A stretch of 64,000 nt of DNA from Leeuwenhoekiella nanhaiensis (GTDB taxonomy: Bacteria > Bacteroidota > Bacteroidia > Flavobacteriales > Flavobacteriaceae): contig NZ_KZ319289.1 of assembly GCF_002744755.1 (NCBI RefSeq), positions 124,001 to 188,000 of the forward strand. The letters are read 5' to 3'. The translations under genes were made by a program, and so were the position numbers. Shown in pieces: positions 41,376 through 49,428 of this stretch (the stretch's first letter is position 1; each line of letters opens with the position of its first letter). The notes under the pieces were generated by a model. The model was not told the origin of the DNA. It did no database searches and saw only the letters and a list, made by a program, of their open reading frames with translations.

Positions 41376-44300
41376 ATGATGAACTACGATTTTAACGCGA
41401 TAGAGAAAAAATGGCAACAGTTTTGGAAAGAACACAAAACTTTTGAAGCCCAAAACAACAGCGATAAGCCCAAATATTATGTACTGGATATGTTTCCCTA
41501 TCCATCGGGGGCAGGTCTGCACGTGGGGCACCCGCTGGGATATATTGCCAGTGATATTTATGCGCGTTACAAGCGTCATCAGGGTTTTAATGTGCTGCAT
41601 CCGCAGGGGTATGACTCGTTTGGGCTTCCTGCTGAGCAGTATGCGATTCAAACCGGACAACACCCGGCAATCACTACCGAAACCAATATTGCCCGTTACC
41701 GCGAGCAACTCGATAAAATAGGCTTTTCGTTTGACTGGAGCCGGGAGGTACGCACCTCAAACCCGGAATACTATAAGTGGACGCAATGGATTTTTATTCA
41801 GCTTTTTGAAAGCTGGTATAACAACGACACCAACAAAGCCGAACACATCGATACGCTGATCGCCAGGTTTGAAGCCGATGGTAATGCTTCGGTTAATGCG
41901 GTTTGTGATGATGATGTTGAGGTGTTTAGCGCCGAGGATTGGAATACTGCTTCCGCGAAAGCGAAACAGGAAATCTTATTAAAATACCGTCTTACTTACC
42001 TTGCTGAGACCGAAGTGAACTGGTGTCCGGCATTGGGGACGGTTTTGGCAAACGACGAGATCGTTAACGGCGTTTCCGAACGTGGCGGGCATCCCGTCGT
42101 GCGCAAGAAAATGACACAGTGGAGTATGCGCATCAGCGCCTATGCCCAGCGTTTACTAGACGGTTTGCAGGACATAGATTGGCCCCAGCCGCTTAAAGAT
42201 TCACAAACCAACTGGATTGGCCGTTCAAAAGGAGCTTCTGTAGAATTCAGAATCCTCCCCCCTGCCCCCTCCCAAGGAGGGGGGGTAAGCCACGCCGGTT
42301 TTATGACCGGAAAGCCCGAATTGATCCCGATTCTTTTAGAACGCGCTCAGGAAATGCGTGATAAACCTACAAAAGCCGAGGCTTTATTGTGGAGCAAACT
42401 TCGTGGTAAAAAAACCGGATTTAAATTTAGACAGCAACATCCAATTGATCAATATATTGTTGACTTTGTTTGTCTTTCGGCTCAACTTATTATAGAGGTA
42501 GATGGGGATGTGCACCAATATCAAATGAATAAAGATGCAGAACGTCAATTGTTACTGGAACAGAAAAAAGGCTTTAAAGTTCTGAGATTCTCTAATGATG
42601 AAGTGTTGAACAATGTTGAAAAGGTTGTTGAAGCGATAACGGTTGAAATTGAGCGGCGTGAGAAAGTCCTCCCCCTGGGGGAGGATTTAGGAGGGGAGCG
42701 TATTTCTGTATTCACCACCCGCCCCGATACGATTTTTGGAGTGACCTTTATGACCCTGGCGCCTGAATTAGATCTTGTAAAGGAAATCACCACGCCTGAG
42801 CAAAAAGCTGAGGTGGATGCCTATATCGAAGCTACTGCCAAGCGGAGTGAGCGCGAGCGTATGGCCGATGTAAAAACCATTTCGGGAGCTTTTACCGGGG
42901 CGTATGCTGAGCATCCGTTTACAAAAGAGCCTATCCCAATCTGGATTGGCGATTATGTTTTGGCAGGCTACGGTACAGGTGCGGTGATGGCAGTGCCTTG
43001 CGGCGATCAGCGTGACTGGGATTTTGCGAAGCATTTTAACATTCCGATTAAAAATATATTTGAAGGCGTTGATATCAGTGAGCAGGCTTACCCCGAAAAG
43101 GACGCAACTCCGCTTAAAGATTCTGACTTCTTAAACGGGCTTTCGTACAAGGAAGCGCTTCCCAAAGCGATTGAGGAGCTTGAAAAATTGGGTGCCGGTA
43201 AAGGCAAAGTCAATTACCGTTTGCGCGACGCGGTCTTTAGCCGTCAGCGCTACTGGGGCGAACCTTTCCCGGTCTATTATGTAGACGGAATGCCTCAAAT
43301 GATTGATGCTGCACATTTACCGATTCATCTGCCGGAAGTAGAAAAATATTTACCCACCGAAGAAGGTGAACCGCCATTAGGTCGTGCCGATGTTTGGGCC
43401 TGGGATACCAATCAAAATAAGGTGGTGAGCAATGACAAAATAGATCACCAGACGGTTTTTCCTTTAGAATTGAATACGATGCCGGGTTGGGCCGGAAGCA
43501 GCTGGTATTTCTTCAGATATATGGAGAAAGCCCTGCGCGATGAGGCTTTTGCCTCAAAAGAAGCGATGGACTACTGGCAAAATGTGGACCTCTATATTGG
43601 CGGTAGCGAGCACGCTACCGGGCACTTATTGTACAGCCGTTTTTGGGTGAAATTCCTTAAAGACCGCGGGTATGCCCCGGTTGAAGAACCCTTTAAAAAG
43701 CTGATCAATCAGGGGATGATTTTGGGGGAAAGTGCTTTTGTGTTTAAAGCTTATTTCGAATATGAATATGAGCATGACGGAAATCCTATCGAGGGACTTT
43801 TGGAATATGTTAAGAGTAATCCCGTCTTTATTTCTAATCAACAATATTCAGATTTAAAGAGCAATTCTAATTACTCTGATTTTTTTAATGAGTTGAATGA
43901 AAAATTTAAGCTTAAAGTAAAAGATAAATTTGGTGAAGAAATAAGTGGTGAATTTAATTTCCGTCAAATTCAGAAAAGTCATGTTGATGTCTCGTTACTT
44001 AAAGGAACTACTAATGAATTAGATTTAGAAGCTTTCTTAAAGGATAACAGATATAGTGAGTTTAAAGAGTCATATTTCATTCTCGAAAACGGTGATATTT
44101 TTGAATTCGGTGAGTTTGAGGTTAGTCAAGAGAAAAATGATATTTTTTTAGTTAGCCGCGAAGTCGAAAAAATGTCCAAATCCAAATACAACGTGGTTAA
44201 TCCCGATGATATTTGTGAGGAGTACGGCGCCGATACTTTGCGTATGTACGAGATGTTTTTAGGTCCGTTAGAGCAGGCAAAACCCTGGAATACTGCAGGG

Positions 44301-44867
44301 ATCACGGGTGTACACAACTTCCTGAAGAAACTCTGGAAGCTGTACCATCAGGTAGATAAAGCCGGGAATTTAGGGGACTTTGAAGTTTCAGACGAGCCGG
44401 CTTCTAAAGAGGCTATGAAAACCCTGCACAAAACCATCAAGAAAGTACAGGAAGATATTGAGAACTTCAGTTTCAATACTTCGGTATCAACCTTTATGAT
44501 TGCGGTCAATGAACTTTCAGCTTTAAAATGCAACAACCGCGAGGTACTGGAGCCATTGGCTGTATTGATTTCGCCCTACGCGCCACACATCGCAGAAGAA
44601 TTGTGGAGTTTGCTGGGTCACGAAGGTTCGATAGCAACCGCGGCGTTTCCGAAGTTTGATCAAAAGCATTTGGTAGAAAGCAGTAAGGAATACCCCATCT
44701 CCTTTAACGGAAAGATGCGTTTTACGATGGAGCTTCCGCTTGATCTTTCTAAAGAAGAAATCGAAAAAGCTGTACGTGCACACGAGAAAACGCAGGAGTA
44801 TCTGGGTGGCCGCGAACCTAAAAAGGTCATCGTTGTGCCCGGTAAGATCGTGAATTTTGTAGGCTAA
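41376..44867 (+). CDS. leuS: Leucyl-tRNA synthetase carrying two internal insertions
   Basis: LeuRS charges tRNA-Leu. The class I motifs are H49-V-G-H52 (GLHVGHPLGY) and K932-MSKS-936; the editing (CP1) domain resumes at FTTRPDTIFGVTFM, and the C-terminal anticodon-binding part is normal. The length of 1163 residues is far above the family. Residues about 292-441 are a DUF559 nuclease domain inserted in a loop just before FTTRPDT (see 42251-42699). Residues about 790-926, before KMSKS, form an AT-rich, charged expansion. The frame is intact throughout, so the protein is probably still functional. Confidence 0.95.
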   Translation: MMNYDFNAIEKKWQQFWKEHKTFEAQNNSDKPKYYVLDMFPYPSGAGLHVGHPLGYIASDIYARYKRHQGFNVLHPQGYDSFGLPAEQYAIQTGQHPAITTETNIARYREQLDKIGFSFDWSREVRTSNPEYYKWTQWIFIQLFESWYNNDTNKAEHIDTLIARFEADGNASVNAVCDDDVEVFSAEDWNTASAKAKQEILLKYRLTYLAETEVNWCPALGTVLANDEIVNGVSERGGHPVVRKKMTQWSMRISAYAQRLLDGLQDIDWPQPLKDSQTNWIGRSKGASVEFRILPPAPSQGGGVSHAGFMTGKPELIPILLERAQEMRDKPTKAEALLWSKLRGKKTGFKFRQQHPIDQYIVDFVCLSAQLIIEVDGDVHQYQMNKDAERQLLLEQKKGFKVLRFSNDEVLNNVEKVVEAITVEIERREKVLPLGEDLGGERISVFTTRPDTIFGVTFMTLAPELDLVKEITTPEQKAEVDAYIEATAKRSERERMADVKTISGAFTGAYAEHPFTKEPIPIWIGDYVLAGYGTGAVMAVPCGDQRDWDFAKHFNIPIKNIFEGVDISEQAYPEKDATPLKDSDFLNGLSYKEALPKAIEELEKLGAGKGKVNYRLRDAVFSRQRYWGEPFPVYYVDGMPQMIDAAHLPIHLPEVEKYLPTEEGEPPLGRADVWAWDTNQNKVVSNDKIDHQTVFPLELNTMPGWAGSSWYFFRYMEKALRDEAFASKEAMDYWQNVDLYIGGSEHATGHLLYSRFWVKFLKDRGYAPVEEPFKKLINQGMILGESAFVFKAYFEYEYEHDGNPIEGLLEYVKSNPVFISNQQYSDLKSNSNYSDFFNELNEKFKLKVKDKFGEEISGEFNFRQIQKSHVDVSLLKGTTNELDLEAFLKDNRYSEFKESYFILENGDIFEFGEFEVSQEKNDIFLVSREVEKMSKSKYNVVNPDDICEEYGADTLRMYEMFLGPLEQAKPWNTAGITGVHNFLKKLWKLYHQVDKAGNLGDFEVSDEPASKEAMKTLHKTIKKVQEDIENFSFNTSVSTFMIAVNELSALKCNNREVLEPLAVLISPYAPHIAEELWSLLGHEGSIATAAFPKFDQKHLVESSKEYPISFNGKMRFTMELPLDLSKEEIEKAVRAHEKTQEYLGGREPKKVIVVPGKIVNFVG
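42252..42285. repeat. Left terminal hairpin of the leuS insert
   Basis: C-rich CCTCCCCCCTG followed by the palindrome CCCCCTCCC-AA-GGAGGGGGGG. Read against the reverse complement of the right end it has the same order: C-run, spacer, palindrome. Confidence 0.7.
42667..42697. repeat. Right terminal hairpin of the leuS insert
   Basis: The palindrome TCCTCCCCC-TGGGGGAGGA is followed by TTTAGGAGGGG. The reverse complement mirrors the left end. The hairpin is translated as VLPLGEDLGGE. Confidence 0.7.
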
Positions 44868-44928
44868 GGCCCTTAACCCGCAATGGGGAATTGGAAATAG
44901 GAGGTGGTTGTTAGAAGAAGTACAAATT

Positions 44929-45072
44929 GTCACTTCGAGTAAATGAAAACCAGCCTCAGCTGGATTTCATTTGTATCGAGAAGTCTGCTTAGTTAGGATG
45001 TTTCTAGTTCACCGGGCTTCTCGATACAATTTTTTCGACCTTGTGGCTCTCAAAAATTACTCGAAGCGACAG
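44929..45072. repeat. Large nested palindrome (dispersed-repeat type) downstream of leuS
   Basis: Three nested inverted repeats: outer arms TGTCACTTCGAGTAA (44929-44943) and TTACTCGAAGCGACA (45057-45071), one mismatch; an inner pair TGTATCGAGAAG (44972-44983) with CTTCTCGATACA (45017-45028); and a stem AAATGAAA-CCAGC/GCTGG-TTTCATTT (44941-44972). It could fold into a branched RNA or DNA cruciform. The surrounding 282-base gap holds no gene. Confidence 0.75.
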
Positions 45073-45149
45073 CCAAAACGGCAGAAGTGATTTTCGGTGT
45101 ATTTATTGCTGAATATTCTTTAGTTTTAATACACTAAATTTTAAAAAAG

Positions 45150-45860
45150 ATGATAACAGGAGGATATATGGGTTACTACATTTTGGTGGGGCTTATCGCA
45201 TTGGTAAGTTGGGCTGTTAGTAACAAATTGAAAAGTAAGTTTAAAGAGTATTCACAAATACACTTGCAAAATGGGATGAGCGGTGCTGAGATTGCCCGTA
45301 AAATGCTTAGTGATAATGGAATTAATGACGTCAAGGTCATTTCAGTGCAGGGTCAGTTGACAGACCATTATAACCCTGCGAATAAAACCGTAAACCTGAG
45401 TGAGCCTGTTTATAATGAGCGTAACGCCGCTGCCGCTGCAGTAGCCGCCCACGAATGCGGTCACGCTGTGCAACATGCTAAAGCCTACAGTTGGTTAACG
45501 ATGCGTTCTAAGCTCGTGCCTGTGGTCAGTGTGGCTTCACGTATGTCAATGTTTGTAATCATTGGAGGTGTGGTGCTGATGTCCATTATAGGTAGCGGTC
45601 TGGGAATGACTGTGGCACTCATTGGACTTGGATTGTTTGCGATGGGTACGATTTTCGCATTTATTACCCTGCCGGTGGAATACGACGCCAGTAACCGCGC
45701 CCTGGCCTGGTTAGAATCGGCAAATATGTTGACAAGACAGGAACACGATGGTGCTAAAGATGCACTTAAATGGGCTGCCCGTACCTATGTGGTTGCAGCG
45801 ATTGGTTCGCTGGCAACCTTGCTGTACTTTGCGCTTCAGATTTTGGGAAGCCGACGCTAG
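45150..45860 (+). CDS. Membrane zinc metallopeptidase (YugP/pfam04298 type)
   Basis: The protein has 236 residues: an N-terminal membrane helix, a zinc site AAHECGHAVQHA (near residue 100), two or three central membrane helices and a third-ligand region LPVEYDASNRALAWL. The family is a small integral-membrane zincin of uncertain substrate. The start could also be at the internal MGYYIL. It is closed by the terminator at 45886-45921. Confidence 0.88.
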   Translation: MITGGYMGYYILVGLIALVSWAVSNKLKSKFKEYSQIHLQNGMSGAEIARKMLSDNGINDVKVISVQGQLTDHYNPANKTVNLSEPVYNERNAAAAAVAAHECGHAVQHAKAYSWLTMRSKLVPVVSVASRMSMFVIIGGVVLMSIIGSGLGMTVALIGLGLFAMGTIFAFITLPVEYDASNRALAWLESANMLTRQEHDGAKDALKWAARTYVVAAIGSLATLLYFALQILGSRR

Positions 45861-45885
45861 GGATTTTAAATTCTTTTAAAAAATG

Positions 45886-45921
45886 AAACCCATTCGACAG
45901 CCTCTGCTGAATGGGTTTTTT
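45886..45921 (+). terminator. Terminator of the metallopeptidase gene
   Basis: AAACCCATTC pairs with GAATGGGTTT around GACAGCCTCTGCT, followed by TTTT. Confidence 0.85.
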
Positions 45922-45950
45922 ACGTAACTTATGATCTTAAAGAAACGATT

Positions 45951-46133
45951 ATGTTGACTAAAGTAGCCCTTAAAAAACATTTGGATATGTTTCCGGAATC
46001 ATTTAGCATTGATGAATTGGTAGATCGCCTTATATTAATTGAAAAAATTGAAAAGGCAGAATTACAATCTGAACGGAATGAAGTGATTTCTGAAGATGAA
46101 TTACTCAAAAATATGGAGAGTTGGTTCAAATAA
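45951..46133 (+). CDS. Antitoxin of a RelE/ParE-type toxin-antitoxin pair
   Basis: The protein has 60 residues, acidic and helical (MLTKVALKKHLDMFPESFSIDELVDRLILIEKIEKAELQSERNEVISEDELLKNMESWFK in part), like the small RelB/ParD-like antitoxins paired with RelE/ParE toxins in Bacteroidota. It has no clear ribbon-helix-helix. The toxin start overlaps its end by 13 bases, the usual order for type II modules. Confidence 0.75.
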   Translation: MLTKVALKKHLDMFPESFSIDELVDRLILIEKIEKAELQSERNEVISEDELLKNMESWFK

Positions 46134-46420
46134 ATTGGACCTATCAAAGCCGGACTGATTTAGAGGATATTGCCGATTATATTTCCAAAGATTCAGTCAA
46201 ATATGCTCGATTTCAGATTTTTAAGATCGTGAGTCGTACGCGAATTCTTAAGAAATTACCATATTCAGGTAAAAAACTTGTTGAATTGGATCGAGACGAT
46301 TTAAGGGAGCTCATTGAAGGTAATTATCGAATAATCTATAAAATCGTTACATCCTCCCGAATAGATATTCTAACCATTCACCATAGTTCGAGGGATTTAA
46401 AAAGAAGATACTTAGAATAA
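46121..46420 (+). CDS. RelE/ParE family toxin
   Basis: The protein has 99 residues: WTYQSRTDLEDIADYISKDSVKYARFQIFKIVSR, then LPYSGKKLVELDRDDLRELIEGNYRIIYKI, then IDILTIHHSSRDL, the ParE/RelE pattern. RelE members cleave mRNA and ParE members poison gyrase; sequence alone does not say which. The start is TTG 46121, inside the antitoxin gene. The pair lies between two convergent terminators and looks like an accessory insertion. Confidence 0.8.
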   Translation: MVQINWTYQSRTDLEDIADYISKDSVKYARFQIFKIVSRTRILKKLPYSGKKLVELDRDDLRELIEGNYRIIYKIVTSSRIDILTIHHSSRDLKRRYLE

Positions 46421-46455
46421 AGGGCGATTAAAGTGTGGTTTAATCGCCCTTTTTA
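46419..46455. terminator. Bidirectional terminator between the toxin and tyrS
   Basis: AAAGGGCGATTAAA (46419-46432) pairs with TTTAATCGCCCTTT (46439-46452); the tyrS stop codon lies in the stem. Confidence 0.85.
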
Positions 46456-47765
46456 ATTCCGCTATCTTCATCTACTACCCGGATCACAAAGTAATTTTTC
46501 TTTCCGCGCTGTAACAATACAAAGCGGTGGTTGATCAAATCTTCAGTAGTAATGGTATAGCCGTCTGCTACCTTGTCCTGATTCACTGAAATGGAGTTCT
46601 GTTTCAGGGCACGTCTCGCTTCCCCGTTAGATTGCAGAAAACCAGTTTTTTCGGCCAAAGCGGCTACGATATCCAGACCGGCTTCAATCTCACCGCGCCT
46701 TACTTCCGCTTGCGGAACCCCTTCAAAAATATCTAAAAAGGTTTTTTCATTAAGTGCCTTAAGGTTTGCAGCTGTAGATTTTCCGAAGAGAATCTCTGAA
46801 GCTTTAACCGCATTCTCGTAGTTTTCTAAACCGTGTGTGCTTATGGTCACTTCTTCGGCCAGGCGTTTTTGCAGGGCACGCTGATGTGGCGCTTCCTGAT
46901 GCTCGGCAATCAGATTTTCGATTTCCTCTTTTCCTAAAAAGGTGAAAATCTTAATGTATTTAGCCGCATCTTCATCGCTGGTGTTCAGCCAATACTGGTA
47001 AAATTTATAAGGCGAGGTGCGTTCGGCATCTAACCAGATATTGCCACCGGCAGTTTTTCCGAATTTGGTCCCGTCAGCTTTGGTAATCAGCGGGCAGGTC
47101 ATAGCATAAGCCTTGCCGCCGCCTATTCTACGCACCAATTCGGTCCCGGTGGTGATGTTCCCCCACTGGTCACTTCCGCCCATTTGCAATGTTAAATCTT
47201 TCTCGCGGTAGAGGTGTAAAAAGTCATAACCCTGAACAAGTTGATAGGTAAACTCGGTAAAACTCATTCCTTCGGCAGACTCAGCAGACAAACGTTTTTT
47301 AACCGAATCTTTAGCCATCATATAGTTTACCGTGATGTGTTTACCCACATCGCGTATAAAACTCAGAAAGCTGAAGTCCTTCATCCAGTCGTAGTTGTTC
47401 ACCAGGATGGCTGCGTTTTCTTCATCAGAGTCAAAATCAAGAAAGCGCGATAACTGCTCTTTTATGGCTTCCTGATTATGACGCAGGGTTTCTTCATCAA
47501 GCAGATTGCGTTCATCAGATTTGCCCGAAGGATCACCTATCATCCCGGTCGCACCACCTACAAGAGCTATAGGTCTGTGGCCGCTTGCCTGAAAATGTTT
47601 CAGCATCATAACGCCTACGAGGTGACCTATATGAAGCGAATCTGCAGTTGGATCAATACCTACATAAGCAGATCGCATTTGTTCCATAAGGTGTTCTTCG
47701 GTACCGGGCATCACATCGTGAATCATCCCACGCCATTGCAGTTCTTCAACAAAATTGGTAATCAT
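46440..47765 (-). CDS. tyrS: Tyrosyl-tRNA synthetase
   Basis: TyrRS charges tRNA-Tyr. The 441-residue class I enzyme has HIGH as [10 protein letters not shown] (near residue 41), the [12 protein letters not shown] tyrosine-binding helix, KFGKTAGGN as the KMSKS loop and a C-terminal S4 domain. The start is ATG 47765; a possible -7 (TATCTTTG on the minus strand, 47893-47900) implies a leader of about 120 bases. Its stop is in the terminator stem. Confidence 0.96.
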   Translation of the reverse strand: MITNFVEELQWRGMIHDVMPGTEEHLMEQMRSAYVGIDPTADSLHIGHLVGVMMLKHFQASGHRPIALVGGATGMIGDPSGKSDERNLLDEETLRHNQEAIKEQLSRFLDFDSDEENAAILVNNYDWMKDFSFLSFIRDVGKHITVNYMMAKDSVKKRLSAESAEGMSFTEFTYQLVQGYDFLHLYREKDLTLQMGGSDQWGNITTGTELVRRIGGGKAYAMTCPLITKADGTKFGKTAGGNIWLDAERTSPYKFYQYWLNTSDEDAAKYIKIFTFLGKEEIENLIAEHQEAPHQRALQKRLAEEVTISTHGLENYENAVKASEILFGKSTAANLKALNEKTFLDIFEGVPQAEVRRGEIEAGLDIVAALAEKTGFLQSNGEARRALKQNSISVNQDKVADGYTITTEDLINHRFVLLQRGKKNYFVIRVVDEDSGIKKGD

Positions 47766-47957
47766 AATTGCTAGTTTTCGCGTTACACGCGATTTAAAAG
47801 TTTGTTCTTAATGCTGCCTGATTCCTATCGATGATAAAAAATATCTTTTTGAAACAGCTGCAGCCAGTCATCTCGTGACTATTTTAAGGCTGCAAAGATA
47901 AATATAATGCCCAAAGCATCACGGCAAGAACGCAAGAATATCGTTAACTTAGCCGCT

Positions 47958-48962
47958 ATGATTTTAGTCACGGGAGGTACCGGTTTAGTGGGTTCGCATC
48001 TGTTGTATGCATTGATCGCGCAAGGCGAAAAAAATATACGTGCCACCTACAGAACTCCTAAAAGTATCGATGCGGTAGCCGATTTGTTTCGGTGGAAAAA
48101 TGAGCAGGTTCAGGCAACTCCTGCTGCTTTTGAAACCATTGAGTGGGTGGAAGCAGACGTGACTGATATTCCTGCGCTGACTGAAGCTTTTCAGGGCGTG
48201 GACTATGTGTATCATTGCGCTGCGCTCATTTCGTTTAACCCAAAGCGCTTTAACCGGCTTCAGAAAATCAATGTGGAAGGTACCGCAAATATGGTCAATC
48301 TGAGTCTGGAGTTTGGGGTCAAGAAATTCGGCTATGTGAGTTCGGTGGCGGCACTAGGTGAGTCTAAAAAAGCAATTACCGAAGAAACGCATTGGGAAGC
48401 CAATAAAGACAACAGCGTTTACAGCATTTCTAAATTTGCCTCAGAACTTGAGGTATGGCGCGGTACAGAGGAAGGCCTTGATGCGGTGATCGTCAATCCC
48501 GGAGTGATTTTAGGAGAAGGTTTTTACAGTTCAGGTAGCGGAGCGTTTTTCAGGCAGGTGAAAAAAGGATTGCGTTATAATGTTCCCGGAGCTTCCGGTT
48601 TTGTAGATGTACAGGATGTGGTAAAAGCTTTGCTTCAGCTTATGCAAAGCGAAATCAAAAACCAGCGTTACATTTTAGTAGGCTATAACCTGAAATTTGA
48701 GGATCTTTTTCAAAAAATTGCTGAAGCTCTTGGGGTGCAGCCGCCTTCAAAAATGCTCAAAAAATGGCAACTCGAACTGGCCTGGCGGTTAGACTGGCTG
48801 GCCGGTTTATTTGGTAAAAGACGAAAACTCTTTAGAAGCACCGCGCGGTCTGCGTATTCAGAAAGTGTTTACAATTCAGCAAAGCTGAAAGAGGAATTGA
48901 ATTTTGAATACACACCGCTTTCTGAAACGTTGAAGCGGGTAGCCCGTCACCTTAACCGCTAA
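47958..48962 (+). CDS. NAD-dependent epimerase/dehydratase (extended SDR)
   Basis: The protein has about 334 residues: the Rossmann motif MILVTGGTGLVGSHLL, an active-site SxnYxxxK-like stretch (DNSVYSISKFASE), and VDVQDVVKALLQLM. The substrate is unknown; related dihydroflavonol-reductase-type SDRs act on sugars or steroids. ATG 47958 is preferred because the in-frame start at 47907 would add an Arg/Lys leader not seen in the family. Its end overlaps the convergent DUF4296 gene by 11 bases. Confidence 0.85.
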   Translation: MILVTGGTGLVGSHLLYALIAQGEKNIRATYRTPKSIDAVADLFRWKNEQVQATPAAFETIEWVEADVTDIPALTEAFQGVDYVYHCAALISFNPKRFNRLQKINVEGTANMVNLSLEFGVKKFGYVSSVAALGESKKAITEETHWEANKDNSVYSISKFASELEVWRGTEEGLDAVIVNPGVILGEGFYSSGSGAFFRQVKKGLRYNVPGASGFVDVQDVVKALLQLMQSEIKNQRYILVGYNLKFEDLFQKIAEALGVQPPSKMLKKWQLELAWRLDWLAGLFGKRRKLFRSTARSAYSESVYNSAKLKEELNFEYTPLSETLKRVARHLNR

Positions 48963-49428
48963 CCGGCTCCACGAGAGAATCATTTACCTGAAGAGCTTTT
49001 GGTCTATCCTTATTCTGCAATTCTCTTGATTTTAAAGAATCAGGAATGGGTTTTGATTTTACACGCTGTAGACTGTCGCCTTTGGCAATTTCGGCCTCCA
49101 CTTCTTCCTGTTTGGCAGCAAGACGCTCGCGCACTTTTTCCCAAAGTTCAGCATATTCATTAAAGTCAACCGCGTAGTAGCTGATGTTCTCGGCAAGCTG
49201 GGTGCTGTCTATATCGTACTTTTCGTAGATGTAACTCTCGGGCCTGATGTCTAAGGTACGCATCTCGTTGATGTTATAGGTTTTTAGAGAGCGTATGATG
49301 CTGATATCGTAAAGAATATCGATCATTTTGTTTTCATCAATAAATGCGTCGGGCTTTTCGGGCCGCTCCACATTTGTGCAGGACAAAATAGATAAGAAAA
49401 CGAGTATCAGGAGACTTAGTTTGCGCAT
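48952..49428 (-). CDS. DUF4296 lipoprotein
   Basis: The protein has 158 residues: lipobox SILSC (C17), then FIDENKMIDILYDISIIRSL and SYIYEKYDIDSTQLAENISYYAVDFNEYAELWEKVRERL, the DUF4296 pattern. Coiled-coil and Lys/Glu-rich tail. Function unknown in this Bacteroidota family. One-base overlap (TAATG) with the pyrC stop, so both are on one transcript. Confidence 0.85.
   Translation of the reverse strand: MRKLSLLILVFLSILSCTNVERPEKPDAFIDENKMIDILYDISIIRSLKTYNINEMRTLDIRPESYIYEKYDIDSTQLAENISYYAVDFNEYAELWEKVRERLAAKQEEVEAEIAKGDSLQRVKSKPIPDSLKSRELQNKDRPKALQVNDSLVEPVSG

Larger units (their letters stand above)
42251..42699 (+). mobile_element. DUF559 (Vsr-like PD-(D/E)xK) nuclease domain inserted in frame in leuS
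   Basis: About 449 bases interrupt the LeuRS editing domain between VEFRI and ISVFTTRPDT. Inside is a whole DUF559 domain: TKAEALLWSKLRGKKTGFKFRQQHPIDQYIVDFVC, then LIIEVDGDVHQYQ (catalytic acid region) and GFKVLRFSNDEVLNNVEKVVEAI. It has no intein splicing motifs and no stop, and both ends are C-rich/G-rich hairpins in inverted order. An internal ATG (42303) in a small CCGGT...ACCGG hairpin could allow separate expression. The domain probably remains part of the mature synthetase. Confidence 0.85.

Noticed and set aside
41325-41708. Minus-strand frame at the start of leuS
   Set aside because: Antisense to the conserved LeuRS N-terminus, with no recognisable product.
42251-42699. leuS insert as an intein
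   Set aside because: No N-terminal Cys/Ser splice block, no HN-Cys/Ser C-terminal block and no LAGLIDADG or HNH domain.
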